A stretch of DNA of 64,000 nt from Davidsoniella eucalypti (GCA_004009845.1 RMBW01000009.1:124001-188000); one strand, 5' to 3'; counted from the first letter of the stretch, positions 12,125 through 25,412 are shown. The notes: generated from the letters alone by a model not told the origin. A program made the numbers and translations.

Positions 12125-13609
12125 ATGTCTGACGTCAAGAAAGGCCTGCACGATCCTCGTTCGATGCCTGATCTGCTTGGCGACGAAGTCCCCTCTACAT
12201 CGTCAGCCGCCGGACCTTCTGACATTCTGCCTTCATTTGAAGAGTCCATTGCCACACAGCAGTACACTGATGAACCATGTGCTCCTGCTCCGGTCGGTCT
12301 CGATCTGCCCCCACAATACGCCGACGTCATCGATCCCACCACGTATCAAGCTGGACCACACGGCACTTCATCATTCGGCGAGACACAGTTTCAACGCCGG
12401 CTAGCAAAACAGCTTGAATGGTTCGGCAGTACCTGCTATCTCGATCCCCAGCTTGACTCTGACCCGACCTTCCTCGAGTCGTGGATCCGCCATGCCGCGA
12501 CCATCCCGATCCGGCCCGAACTTTGCATTCGCGGGTCGCATTCGGAAACTCGGCTCGCTGGCCACAGTAATACTAATCGCAACGGCGCTGGCCGTCAAGG
12601 ACAAAACACAGAAACCGTCATTGTCGAGGACTTTGGCTTCTCTATCGATCTGACAGCATTCCTATACCAGGACGTACGCACCCGCTCGTCTTGGTCGGAA
12701 CTACGCACTGTGGAAAACCACGAGCGCGCACATCGTGGCAGCCTCTTCCGTTGTACGGCACCAGGCTATGTTTCTGCTAAGAAGTCGTGGTTCCGCCGGC
12801 GACGCCAGACTCGCCGTCAACGCCGCCGTGCCAGCTCTATCACCGGAGCCGCTCCTACAGCCGCTGATGATGGCGAGGATAACGAGGGAGAGTATCGCGA
12901 TGCTGACCAGCTAGACATCGACCCGGGTTATGTCGCTCTAGCCGGCACAGATCCCAGTGTCGATATCAATGGCGAGCGCGGCATACGATTGCAAGAACGT
13001 CCGTCGCTCAAGGAATGGTGTCACAGATACTGCGCTAGCAACTCGCTTCGCAGTTTCGGACTGGAGCGCCGTATGATGGGTTTTGACAAGCCGTATGTGC
13101 GTGCGCGTGTGGCGCAGATGCTCCGCGCAACGGGATATCGCGGTGACATCAGCATCACGTTCCCCGCCCGCGACGTCCGCATGACGGTGTATTCCGACGG
13201 CGTAATCAACCAGTGGCGTCTCGTGAAATGGGTCCGCTGGGTAATCATTCTGACGATGCTAATAGTCCTAGTTTGGCCGTTCCTGTTCTTCTCAACCAAG
13301 AAGTTCAACGTTGTTGTAGTCGATTGGTGGTTCTCCAAGATTAACCCAGAAACCAGGAAGCGCGAGTACGTGTCGCTGACAGAGAAACAGATTCTTGATT
13401 TCTGGGAGGGCGGTATCAAGGAGGCTGCTATGAGTGGCCGTACAGGCCAGTTGGACGTGGGCACCGCAATCAATGCATGCAGAGCCGATTCCGGTGAGAT
13501 CAGACTTACAGTTGATGGTATAAATGTCCCGAATACTCAGTTGGCAGCTCACACATTCAGACAAATCTCGGCAGTACAAGCACACACTGGCTGGGGAAGA
13601 CGTACGTGA
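12125..13609 (+). CDS. Conserved fungal membrane protein of unknown function
   Basis: Single exon, 494 residues. The N-terminus is disordered and carries a Pro-rich LPPQYADV motif near residue 60. A region follows with the spaced motifs FLESW, CIRGSHSETR and EDFGFSID, then an Arg-rich loop (about 220-235) and a second conserved block (EWCHRYCASN, then ISITFPARD). One clear transmembrane helix (about 370-390, IILTMLIVLVWPFLFF) precedes a W-rich segment and YVSLTE. I recall ascomycete hypothetical proteins with the same order: a cysteine-glycine-threonine/serine-His-x-E-T-R motif, a DF.F.ID motif, a DYCAS motif, a membrane helix and a C-terminal WE segment. That makes this a widely kept but uncharacterised family. 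No function is proposed. Confidence 0.85.
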   Translation: MSDVKKGLHDPRSMPDLLGDEVPSTSSAAGPSDILPSFEESIATQQYTDEPCAPAPVGLDLPPQYADVIDPTTYQAGPHGTSSFGETQFQRRLAKQLEWFGSTCYLDPQLDSDPTFLESWIRHAATIPIRPELCIRGSHSETRLAGHSNTNRNGAGRQGQNTETVIVEDFGFSIDLTAFLYQDVRTRSSWSELRTVENHERAHRGSLFRCTAPGYVSAKKSWFRRRRQTRRQRRRASSITGAAPTAADDGEDNEGEYRDADQLDIDPGYVALAGTDPSVDINGERGIRLQERPSLKEWCHRYCASNSLRSFGLERRMMGFDKPYVRARVAQMLRATGYRGDISITFPARDVRMTVYSDGVINQWRLVKWVRWVIILTMLIVLVWPFLFFSTKKFNVVVVDWWFSKINPETRKREYVSLTEKQILDFWEGGIKEAAMSGRTGQLDVGTAINACRADSGEIRLTVDGINVPNTQLAAHTFRQISAVQAHTGWGRRT

Positions 13610-14065
13610 TCAGATCATATACATTTTGCATCCATATCTGGGGTTTCCTCTCCTTTGTAGTCGACACTTTCTTTTCTCTACTCGCAAATACAAAACCATA
13701 CATATATTCTACTTATCATTGCCCCCATCAAGATCCCAAGAACTATAGTATAGTGACCAAGCAGTTCATATCGTCAATATATGTACGTAAGTTGTTACAG
13801 GAAAATATACAACTAGTTATATGTATGTACTGCCATAAAAGTAGCCCCACTTTCCCACAAAGCCCATCAAATGCTGACATCAGCGTCTAAATCACAACCC
13901 GTCATGAATTCAATCAGGCAAAAGGCAGCTATTTCCATCATAATCTATCATTACACTCGCTTGCTCCGTGCTATCATCAGCGTCTTTTCTCAGTTTCTGT
14001 CTCTATTAACCTCTTAACAACATTTTTCTCCTTCTGCATATTGGGTCCTGAAAAGAGCCGTAAAG
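13610..14065. other. Intergenic region
   Basis: 456 bp between two plus-strand genes; AT-rich, with pyrimidine runs at 13960-14035 just before the next start. No gene or repeat is seen. Confidence 0.4.
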
Positions 14066-15368
14066 ATGGAGGTCCAAAACCCCCTCCGCATCCTCGCCGT
14101 CGCGCTCGGCTCTGAAAGCCACCATCTAAGCCGCATTATCACTGGTAAATACCACCCTTCTGTATTCTAGCAAGTTTACCGTTTATTTACTCATGCCTCT
14201 TGTTCATAAGATGTCACCGGCTCTACCCCAGACGCCGTCGACGGTTCTCTAGCCGGAACTTCACATGTCCTACCCCTCACCACAGCCTACTACACAGCCC
14301 AGATTCCCGTGTGGTTAGACTTGATCTCATCTCCCGTCGAATGGCGCGAGACCTTCTTGACCCCCGAAGCCGCCGAGGTTCTCGAAGCTCTCGGTGGTAT
14401 CGTTGTGATCTTCTCTGTCGCAGTATCGCCAAAGTCGGCTCAGGTCACCTCATCACAACCGAGTGGTGGTATGCAAAACAGCACTAGCGTAGCGGCAACT
14501 TCGGGTGAACTGGTCAAGGAAATCGGCCGTGTAGTCAAGGAAGGACTAGGCGGCTGGGATTGGAATGGCGTGGCTTTGGCTGTCGGGGTGGGTGAAAGCG
14601 AGGCGCATCTAGATGACTGGGAAGATGTGTGTGCGGAACACGGTTTGGAGTTTGTCCATGTTCGCGGCACCGCGAAAGATCAGGGCCGGAATGAATTCGG
14701 AGGTATGTCAAGCAACTAACCTCCCCTCTTCACTAAGGCGGTTATACGAGCTAACATGGCCTCATATAGAGAAAATGGGCGTTGAACGGGTCATTGAGGC
14801 ACTGCAAGCAAACAACTGGGCCTCTGGTTCCGAGGGCTTGGATGGCGGAAGCGACGAAGATGGCGAATCTCCCTTCGATTTGGATCCAGATAACCTAGAT
14901 TTCGCTATGGGTGATCCAATTGACTTTGAAGGTCTACGGCAAGCTATCTGGGGCGAGATGGCCACTCGAGAAGCAGCCTCGACCTCTACACCAGGAGTCA
15001 TGACTCCATCAACTGAAGCACCAGTAATATCTACGGAAGCCCAAGGAAAAGCCAATACTCATGGCTCATCAGACCCACCAGATCCAACATCGAAGTCTAC
15101 ATCAACACCACCATCACTAGCAGCTACTTCTGCCTCAACCGATATTCCAATCACCGACTCCACCGCAGAAGAATCAAAAGCCACCGGCGCAAAGACAGTC
15201 CCCAACATGTTCTTAGTCGAGAGTGGGTTGGAAAACGATGAGGTTGAGAAGATTGAGAAAATGCTACTCAAGCTACGCGCAACGCGAGATCTGGGCGAGA
15301 CTATGCCGGAAGATATACGCAAGAAATTCGCAAAGAAGGCAGTGTTGGAAGTTATGCGGGATCTTTGA
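14066..15368 (+). CDS. Alpha/gamma-adaptin-binding protein p34 family (AAGAB/IRC6-like)
   Basis: Three exons, 14066-14144, 14211-14702 and 14770-15368, give 389 residues. Intron 1 is GTAAAT...AAG (66 nt). Intron 2 is GTATGT...TAG (67 nt) with a GCTAAC branch site. The joined start reads LRILAVALGSESHHLS and then the family signature ITGDVTGSTPDAVDGS, LAGTSH and TAYYTAQIPVWLD; the middle has DDWEDVCAEHGLEFV and GRNEFGEKMGVERVIEALQ; the C-terminus ends in the short conserved helix around LENDEVEKIEKML. The fold is a Ras-like pseudo-GTPase. Members bind AP-1 and AP-2 adaptor subunits and help assemble or regulate clathrin adaptors in the cytosol. A Ser/Thr/Pro-rich linker of about 130 residues separates the fold from the C-terminal helix. 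Reading the middle exon alone would miss both ends. Confidence 0.88.
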
Positions 15369-18007
15369 AGAAAGAAATCAAGAGAACGATAAATCTAGAC
15401 TATTGATTTATACCATATGTATAGCTATGCAAATGTCTATGACTCCGACATCTCAACTCTATGACGTTGATCTCTACACAATGACATAAACTGAACCGTC
15501 GGTATACCCAGGGAAACACGGGAAAAGAAAAGGAAATCGATAGCCTTTCATGGCAGTATTACGGGTGATATGGGTACAAGTGGATTTCTATAGGCCATGT
15601 CTTTTCTTGAAAGGAGAAACAACGGCTACTCAGTCTCAAACAGTATAATATGTGCAGTGTTCGACATGCCAGCTGATTTGTCTCTATATCTGGATCATAT
15701 GTCTCAAACTAAAAGGCCCCCTTTCTTTTTCACATCATCATGTTCGTCTTCTTTTTGGTATTTCACTTCTCTCTTGATCCAGAAAGAATTCGAAAAAAGA
15801 TTTAGTTGGCTATTGTAGATTTACATATTTCTAAATAGGAACGACTGATGTTACCAACCATTAGGGTTTAATCCGTGTCATGTATAACCCTAATGACCAA
15901 CACCGACGATCAAACTAGTAATCTTTCATGATACATACGTCAATGAAGTAAGAGTTTCGTATCTTTTAGCTTAAATATGTGAATTTGACGGATGTGCGAT
16001 TAGAGTGAAGATACACGGAGAAAAAATAGAAAATAAAGAGATTCTTGCTTTCAACTTTCCACCCCCAAAAAGTTGCATGTGATCTTTGTTTAGAGCTATT
16101 ATGATATAGCCATGGATGATCATTCTATGCCTATATGGAAGTATAGAGTATGAGTATGGAGCAGGTTGGGTTGTCCATTTAAGATCATGCATAGGAATGA
16201 ACAAGCGAGGCGCAAAACATGTAGTAAGCTTCTAGGAAGTATATAGTAGAAACTATGTTATATGTGTGCATGAGAATTTAGTGCAATACGTAGGCAAGCA
16301 AGCAAAAAAAGCAAGCAAGTTTGTATCGGATGCAAGGAAATGCCGGGAAGGCCAAGAACCAAAATAGGGCTAGAGTACATATAAGAAATATAACCAACTA
16401 TATTGTTGGCCACCATTCATATTCTCGTTAGAAAACAGCATAAATAGTTGAATGAAGAAAGGGAAATACCAGGAAACTGAGTTGTTTCCTGGAATGCACC
16501 GGGGAAATGCGAGAAAAAAAAGAAAAAAAAGAAAAGAATAAACCTGTGCATGATTCCACATCTTGTTCAACGCTGACATAGCCGAGAAGAGAAAATGCTG
16601 TTTATTAATGGGCACATAAGCAATTGCTGCGTACTTTGTTCTATAAATCGGTTGGTATGTGGGAAGGCTGTGCTGATGCAGGAACCCAGTGTAGTATCAG
16701 ATGATAGAATAGGACAACTCTTTATTGGTACTGTCTGGTACACACCACCTTCTCTATTTTTCTTCTTTCTTTCTGGTGGATTACTGTAACTAACAATGTG
16801 AAGCCTAGATCAGGTTATGAAGGGAAAAAGCCTTAGCCTATCAACAGTAGAAACGAGCATGAATACCTAGTTCTATGCCGCTAGTAGCTAGGCGACACAA
16901 GCAAGACGCTGTATGATAAGTTCGCTTACTTTTTAGTGTCTTTTCTTTTTCTTTTTCTTTTTCCTGCTAAGTCGTGTGACTGGTCCTAAATCAATACTTT
17001 GTTGCCCGTGAGAAAAGGCGCAAAAAGGGGGAAAAGAAAGATGCAACTAAGCACTTTTCTCCTCTCTCAACCTTGGAGGCACAACGAACAACAACTCAGG
17101 GTTTTTACAGAGAAAGAAAAAGACGGTTGCCTCTGATCGTTACGCCAAGGGTCAAATCGAACAGATGAAAGAGTTCGTTAAAGAGAGAGATATATATATA
17201 TCAAGTAATGCCACACTATAAACTGGCGGCCTCTTCTGTACCGCGATCCAAGATCAGAGAAATCGAAAGAGACAGGACGAGAAGAAGAAGCGAAAGAGCT
17301 CTGTCCAGGTAGATCGGACGAAAAGAAAAAGAAGAAAAAAAGAACAAAGGGCCCCCCCTCGCGGAGAACGGCGTAGTTAGTGTAGGGGTTCAGGCATCCA
17401 TTCCCTTATTTATTCTAGGGCCTAGCTTGACATTATTTGACGTGCTTTTCTTGATCACAACTACTAGATAAACCTAAGAAATAGAGAGAGAGAGAGACTT
17501 GGGGAGGAGAAAGAAGCTGAGGCCACGTCAAAAAAAAAACGAGCCAAAGAAAGATCAGGGCACGATCCCATCCAGTATTGTCGATTCTAGTCTAGAAACG
17601 GAAAGCCAGCTTCCGATTCTGTCCATCACGGAGTTCACCACATAACGCATAGCCAACATGCAGATAGTTTATTTCTTCGCTCCTCTTGACGAGAGATCTA
17701 AAAAGGGCAGGCCGAGCTAGAAGAAACCAAGAGGCAAAAAAAGGAAGAAGCAGATCCAGGGACAAGAAACAATAACATGAACAGTCTCCTGAGGCTGAGT
17801 TTGGCTCTCTTATCCACACCAAAGATACATGTTTTATTGAACTCTATAACTATACATAGGAATATGTAGGCACACATCTATTTTATGGTGAACTACATAT
17901 GGATATGTCGAGAATCAATGATATTCGGCAACCTAAATATTCCCCATTGGGTCAAAAGAAGAATAGAACATTGGAGTATTTCCATACGCGCTTCCTAAGT
18001 AAGAAAG
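15369..18007. other. Gene-poor region, part 1
   Basis: No coding region is supported. An inverted pair of octamers, TTAGGGTT at 15861-15868 and AACCCTAA at 15886-15893, lies about 500 bp past the p34 gene. From about 16900 to 17770 the plus strand is markedly purine-rich, with GAGA runs (17481-17496) and A-runs. Reading frames are short and biased. Confidence 0.5.
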
Positions 18008-18469
18008 GGGAACTTTTGATTTACAGGCCGTTCTTCTTATCCTACAGGCTCTGGCAGGGACGTTTAAAAAATATACTTAGGACCAAAATACAATATACTG
18101 AGGCTGACAGCTGGCATAGTGCTATCAAACTACCTAAGAAAAATTTACTTACCATCTTTGAAACAACATCATCATAGTTTGATAAAGAGAAAACCTCATA
18201 TATACATTCGTAGTAATGATGTAAGAACCACAGCCAAATGTAGTGACTTTAGTAAATCAAGGTACACTTATACGGTATATTTTTCAGTATGCCTAGTTCA
18301 ATATTTCCGGTTTTATTGTGCTACACATTTTACAGGCTGACAGCACTTTGCCAGCTGGCAGCCTTAGTATGGAGTACATTGTATTTTGAGGACCTAGGTA
18401 TCTTTTTTTCTAGCGACCCCTACTAGAGCCTGTAGAATAAGAAGAACGGCCTATAAATTAAACGCTCCC
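18008..18469. mobile_element. MITE with 8-bp target duplication, hAT-like
   Basis: Terminal inverted repeats of about 120-130 bp: the left starts GGGAACTTTTGATTTACAGG and the right is the reverse complement of GGGAGCGTTTAATTTATAGG. Perfect 8-bp direct repeats TAAGAAAG flank it (18000-18007 and 18470-18477), the duplication length typical of hAT transposons. The inner parts of both arms carry GACAGCTGGCA or TTGCCAGCTGGCAG and an ATACTTAGGACC-type block, which ties it to the copies at 1-135 and 8398-8956. The centre of about 210 bp is AT-rich and non-coding. It is non-autonomous. Confidence 0.85.
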
Positions 18470-21400
18470 TAAGAAAGCCCATCGGTTCTATTTTCTTCTT
18501 TGTCTTGGCCCGATCACAGAACTGGTCACAAAAGCAAAGGCCTTAAGAGTGCCCGTGTTTCTCTATAGCGAGGTTTGCCTTACTATGATATGGGTTTTCC
18601 ACTTATATCACGCCAAACTGTGCCGTCAAAGCTATATCCGCCGTTGCAATAGTAAAAGCCTGGGTATTTGTTGCTCTACCTTGTCTCGATGTTCTAGACA
18701 GGAAAGGGAATGGGGGTGATAGGCCGCTCTTGGTACGGAGAGCTCCCCGGTGGCTTTGAACTCTTCGCGTTCTTGCATCTTCCCTCCTCGGCGGCTGGTT
18801 TTATAATGTACACAAGCTGCCTGGGCGTTGGCGGTGAATTTGTTGTCCTACGAACCCTGATTTATTTTCTGCCCTGTGCTTTTTATTTCTTTTGGATCAG
18901 ATAGAAGTAAAGAAAGAGCATGCGCTACTGCTCTCAATAAATAGTATTATGTATACATCGTGTGTTCGTCTTGTTCCTTTTCTGTATCTGCTCTCGGTGA
19001 GATCTTCACACATTAAGACAGCTGAACAGTAACTTTCTAACGATGAACCATATCCATCAGCTACAGTCAAACCCAAAATATAAAAAGGTATAAAAGGGCA
19101 GACAGGGGAAAAAAAGGCTCAGGGCTTCGCTACTATTGATTCCGGGTGCAACTGTAACAGCGAATTCGTTCCTTTGGAGAACAGTAGTCAATGTACATAG
19201 ATAATAAGGAAAGACTAGGGCCAATATTCGCATTAGCATAGCAAAGAGAAAGAAAAACAAGCCGCCGCCCCCCCCCCCATGCTAAGGTATGCAGACCGTT
19301 CCTAGACTAAGCCTATACAGGTAAAGCGCCCCCTTTTCTGTGCGTTGTGCCAGATTCTCAAGTCGCAGGAAAGTTCTAAGGCAAGTCAGTAAAGAGGAGC
19401 CAAAGACATCAAGGCAAAGAAAGAAAAGAGAGGTCGGCTTGCGAGGACAGAGCCCGTAGTTGCATGCCGACCTTGGACTATTCAGCTCAACAAGATGCTG
19501 CTTTTACCTAGTCAGAGCGATAATGCGCTGTTATGGAAGGCTTCCTTCCTTCCTTATTCTATCTCTTCTTCTATACATATACTATGTGTGGGTGTTGCGC
19601 ATGTCAAATTCAAATGAAGCTTCAAGGCTCATGCATACTGAAGTCATACATGTACAGCCAGTCTTACGACATCTACATATGTGTATATCTGCACAGTAAG
19701 CTATAGTTGAAGAGATGTATAGCAGTGCATAGATTATCTACAAATCTCGACCTCTGCGGGTGGCGGCCTCATCGATAACAGGGGGGGGCAAGCTGGGAAA
19801 GAAAAAAAATATGATAGGAAGAGAAGAAGGAGGGGGCGTCTTAGTAGCAGCATTATTGTTTTTTTGTTCACCTATAAGAATGATGAAGACTGCAGTTTGT
19901 CACTCCGATATGCTACGCTGCAGAATCTGAGGCAAAGCATCGTCCAATGTTGTCTGGTGCATGTAATGTAAGTAAGCACAAGAAACATACGGAGTCTTTG
20001 TTTTGGCGATAATGTGGCGAAGTCAAAAGTCAAGCTGCAAGTAACACGCATCACAAAGCTGCGTGTAAGTCACTAGGGTTGGCCGCTTGTCTGAGTAGGG
20101 TTTGTCGTCAGCTTTACACAAATTTACTTCGAAGCCTTTTAACCTTTTTTTTTCTCTTATATTTTCACTTACTGATTTACTTATATATAATCCTAGAAAC
20201 ACATATATACTTGTAATATAGTATTGCAGTTTGAAGACAAAAAGGAAAACAAAATGCTACTACACAACACTTACGCACATGTTATAGCTTGTGACCCCCA
20301 TCACATATGACACTATAAATACACATTTGCTTACCGGCTGATTCTCCTCCTATGATACGAAGTTTCTCTCTTTCAATTCATCGATAGAAGAGAGACGGGA
20401 ACTTTATTACTCACTTGTAGCGCTTGTGTTGGGTTGAAGTAACGGCGATACTTACACATTAAAACAGCAAGCTACACCCTAGCCCAGGGTTGCATTGATG
20501 CCCTCCCCCCCTTCCCTATTCTTCCGAGCTAACCGCTAATAGTGGTGGTAGTAGCGGCAAACGCCTACTACTTGATATTCCTAAGACCGGACAAACTCAG
20601 TAGAAGCAAGTCATTTGCAGTGGAGATAGGCTTCGCCTACACCTAAAGATAGCATCAAAATGGAGATGTGTGGGTCGTACCTTGTTTACATGTATGTGTC
20701 TACGATAGTGTGGGTGGGTGGATTGGGTGACCAAGGCCCTTTTCAAATGCCAGATCACCAAGTAGATAGATAGCAAGAGAAGGCGTATGTACCATATAGT
20801 GGTCTTTTTATATGCACGACGGAAAGACAAAAAAGTATGAAGCCGGTCCATCTATATCTAACGCTATCGAAATATACTGATACGATACGATTGACTCAGG
20901 CACGATCCAAGCTAGGGCAACACCAAAAGCAAGAAGAGCAACACCCCCCTCCACCCTGATCCTTGGCGCTGACTTATGTTCTAACACTAGCCGCTTGAAC
21001 TAGCACGATATTTAGTAAGGAAGAAGAAGTTCTTTTTCTGTTGATGTCATGTTGGAGGAGGCTAGGAAGAAAACTTGAGCGGAAGAGGCAAGCCGAAGAA
21101 AACCTAACGCAATGTTTGACGCTTCCACCGAGAAAAAAAAACGAAGAGGACAAAAGAAGATAAAGGAGATCGGGATCGTGAGGAGAAAAAAATAGACACT
21201 AGAAGGAAAAGAGGGGAAAAATCAGGAGAAAAAGAAACGCCTCGAAACGAGAATTTTATTGGAGTATTGTTTTTGTCTCCTTTCACTCTATACTTTTCCC
21301 GTTGAATCATGCCCGAATTCGTCCTTTGAACAGAAGCACAACCCGATGTTTAGCTGACTTGTATGTTGCCTATCTTCTTTTCTTTTTCTTCTTTTCTCTT

Positions 21401-24400
21401 TTGAAGAGCCGATACAGTAAACAAACAGGCAGATCAAGTAAACAAGTATCCGAAAAGAAAGAATGAGAACAAAAAGAGTAAGATGTCTTTCTTTAGTGCC
21501 CTGCTTAAGAGCCGTTTTCTCGTTTAAGCGCTACTAGGGAAAAAAAAAAAAAAAGGGTTTATAACAACAAGCCAAAGCTAAGCTTTTTTGGCAACTGTAA
21601 ATAAGCGGTCTTTTTTTTTTGTTGCCCTTGTGTTAGCGCTTCTTGGTCTAAAGAAAAAGAATACCCAAGATAAGTGAGCTAATATGTATACAAGGGGAAC
21701 AAGAAGGAGACAAATGTGTGCTATATAAGTAGCGCAAATATAAGACTTAATGTTCATTTGAGGCATAAACAGGGCAAACGCCCATGACGAGGCAAATGGT
21801 TTTGTTTTTCATGCTAGGCTATGGAAAAAAGAAAGTGTGTACTATTTTTCTTTCCTTCGATCTTCTCTCATAGACCAAAGCGCTAGGGCTACAGGCGTAT
21901 TATGTAGTGACAAGGTACATAAAGATGGGTTCTTAGTACACATGTACATATAGATAGCATAGCGTTCATCATCAATTCGTTTATTCGTTCGTTCGTGTCC
22001 ATATGTCTGTGATCGCAGACTAAAAGCCCGGGCTTAGAGTGCTGGAAGCAGGCCGGCTAAGGGTTGCTTTGAAGATGGGGAGATAGTTGTGTATGGCCAT
22101 GCCTTTGATCACGATCGTAAACTGCTATTTCTTTCTTGCTTAATCGCTTTGCATATTCTATCGTTATTGTTAAAGCGTCTTTCGTACATCGTGTCGCCTG
22201 TTTTTCATCTTGTCCTTTCCATGATATCATAACCATGATTAGGCTATAGAACCGCCTAACAAGGGAAGGAAGGGGAAGAATTACATCTGGTTTCTTTCTC
22301 TTGTTCTTTCCTTACTATCTGTTTGGGGTCGTTGCCTCTTTTACTACGCGAAGAACAAGGAATGGAAACCGTAAGGACCCACAAAAGAAAACACGCTAAT
22401 GCAGGTACCGCCTGCAGAGACCCACAATGGGCATGCCCAATCTGGGCTAGTTGCAGGTCGAAGGAGAGCCACTGGTACCAGTTCTGAAACACACCAAACC
22501 CTCTTGTTATTTTTATTTTTATTTTTTGGTGTACAGAGACTTGCTTTGCTTACAATGGATGTCGCCACTGGGATCCCTTGTTCTCGACCTCTTGTTCCTT
22601 TGTTTGGTTTTATATCGTTTTATACCTTTTTATATCTTAACTCGTTTTGCTCTATACGTACTCTCACTGCGTGTGTCCGTGCCGAATATATAGTAGCAGA
22701 ACTACATATATGTGTATTTGTGTGCATAGTACAAACTGGTACGTACATATCATAGTTGAAGTAAGTATTAACCAGCTATGTAAAATACTGCCGTATGCAG
22801 CTCTGTGGCTCCTTCCTGCCTGCAGGTACCGCCTCGGCCACCCGTTGGAGCATTGAATGTGGATGGCACTCCCCTTAGAAAGAAGAAAGAAAAAAGCACA
22901 GGCATAATGTGATATCTGCTCAGACTTCACGACAACTGCGGTTCTGCTGTACATACATGTATATATATATATATATATCATTGTTTAGTTTAATGCCGAC
23001 CTCCGGCAACTTATGCTGCACGTTACGTTGTTCTCTATATCTTCTAGAATTCATGTACAGCTTGTCTCTATTCCCTATTCTTTTTCATGCTTCTGCGTGT
23101 TTTGTTGCTGTTTGCTGGTATTTCCTAGACCGATCTAGGACTAGGCTGAACAAGACAAGGCAGGGCCTAAGTCCAAGTTAGGTCAAACAACCTGACCGGG
23201 CTAAGAATTCTAGTTAGAGGCAGATAAACCCCCCCCAGATATACAACTAGGTCTAGGACCAGGAAATCCCACCCATTCTATTGTTCCTTGGCCCTGCCGA
23301 CGTGCCTTGCCCTGCTATCGATTTTTTCTTTTGCACGGCTTCTTTGTTGTTGCCCTTATGATTTTGCCACTTTTGCTAACCATTGCTACCCACTGAAAGT
23401 AACTGGCGTCGCATCGCTGCTTTAATCCCCAGCATGACCGGGTTAGTCCTCAAGGTGAGACGTGAGACGTGATAGATAGGCAACCGACGTGAATGGATAG
23501 ACCAGTCCCTGCTTTCTTCGATTCGTGGTCTGTCGGAGGAATGGGGGTGGCCCTGGTAAGGAATCATACATGTCTTTGTAGTTGGCATAAAGAGACGCGA
23601 GTCTTTTTCTTTGGCAGCCGACTCTTAGTCTAACAACATTGTAAGATCTAGCCTTTTAGCCTCTACTTGACGATCGGGCTATCTGGCCACTGGAAATTTC
23701 CAAGGGAGATATAAAATAAAAAGTGCAAGTGGTACTACAGGTATAGAATTCTTAGTTGACGTGTTACTACAAAGCAGAGTAAGTGCTCGTGCCAGTACTA
23801 CTACTTCCAGTACTTCCATACACGTACTATTCGCAGCAAAGAAGACAAGAGAGAGGGGGCCCTGTAACAGGAACACAGCATCCAACATGTTCCATCAAGC
23901 GGCCCATTCCCACTTTCCCCGATCCCTCTGGCTGTGTGCCATCCATGGATTGAAGAAAGAAAGCAAACAAGGCAAGGCAAGCAAGTAGGCAAAGGGATGG
24001 AGAAAAAAGAGAGCTAAACCGGCCGATAAACTGGATATCGTGTCTTTGGCGTGCGATAACTGAAGGCTCGATCTACGACTGCAGATGTGGGCCAGACCCC
24101 ATGCATAGCCGCAGCTTTTATAGTAGGTATTTATTTGTTTAGCTTGTGGTTTTCTCCGGGAACTCACGACAAAAGCATGTCGTGTTCAGACGTGTGGTTG
24201 TAGCACCATTTTGCCTCTGGAAGGACAGAATCTGCTGTGCCAGCCGTCTAAACTACATGTCGTGCCAGCTAGCATATGCACAGGTATTCTGTATTTTTAT
24301 TATTATTATAGATATGGCTATTCGTAGTAGTATTGTAGTAAGTCACGACTGAGCTGCATTGGCCTTCGATTTGGCTTCTTCCTCAGTCTTCCATTACATG

Positions 24401-25412
24401 TATATACAGAGCATGCATGATTCCGTAAGCGATGATGATGGTGGTTTGTTTGTTTGTCACGTAACAGGGCTTGGGCCAACGTGCGAGAACAACAATAGCA
24501 GCAGCTTGTTGCTAAGAGCAAAGATAGAGAGAGTCACAAACAGCCAATTAATGTAGTTACCAATACTTGGTGGCAGTGAAGGCGACGACGGCCTGGAAGG
24601 CAAAAAAGAAAAGAAAAAAAAAGAAACGGAAACTCACACTTCATCTGGCCATACAAAGAGACAGAGACAGAGGGAACAGAGAACGAAGGAGCAGACGAAG
24701 GTGGGCTGTTTGTTCAGGGCACGCCGCCCTCCTCTGTGCCCACATGCACCCCCCCATCTCACAACCCCTGGCCGGACGATAGACTGACTGGAGAAAGCGA
24801 CACAGCAGGCGAAAACGAACAAAGGGCGCGCCGCGAGGACGAGGAAGACGTAGCAAAGAAAAACATGCCCGCAGAGCATGAGGAGACAGGACTTTGTGGG
24901 AAGAGATATACCGAAGACATACTGAAAAGTAAGAACATCAATGCCCGAATGGTGCTCAGGAATCTGGCTTAGAAGATGTCGCAAAAATCAATAGAAGAAA
25001 AAAGATAGGCCTGTTGGGTGGTTCGTTTGGTTTGTTTCTCGTCTGATCCAGTACTAGCTAAGAGTAACTACTTGTTCCTGTTCCTGCCTGCGTATGCCCC
25101 TCTGTTCCTGATTCCCTTAAACGGACCAACGAGAAAAGAAGAATGAAGGACGGAAAAAGGAAAGGAAGAGAAGTCTGCTTCGCGCCTACTGCAGTCTTCT
25201 GAGTGGCAACCGGACTCTTCCCTTACACCAGCTGGGAGCGAGGGCTTGGTTTAGACTGTGCTTTGCTCTGTACTATAGGTGTAAGATCCGGCCACGACAA
25301 GCAGGAATAACAGGAATTCCCCTATTCCCAGCAGCAGGCTCTCCACAGTTCATGAGGTCTTGGGAAGGCGGAAACAGACCAAATGGCACAGCAAGCTGTC
25401 ATTGTAGAAAAT
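18470..25412. other. Gene-poor region, part 2
   Basis: About 7 kb without a gene I can support. It contains low-complexity stretches: a C11 run at 19268-19278, purine-rich stretches around 21060-21250, an A-run at 21540-21554, and a (TA)n run near 22957-22979. A 15-bp stretch, CTGCAGGTACCGCCT or nearly so, recurs near 22402 and 22823. Frames in this interval are short and often overlap on both strands. Given the next gene, this may be upstream control DNA or may hold non-coding transcripts, but nothing in the sequence proves either. Confidence 0.5.

Noticed and set aside
15861..15893. TTAGGGTT and AACCCTAA as an interstitial telomere array
   Set aside because: Only single octamers are present, not tandem arrays, so a factor-binding site is the better reading.
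15369..25412. Many 60-120 codon frames in the gene-poor region
   Set aside because: They are short, overlap each other on both strands, are biased by low-complexity DNA, and none shows a motif or a plausible splice partner.
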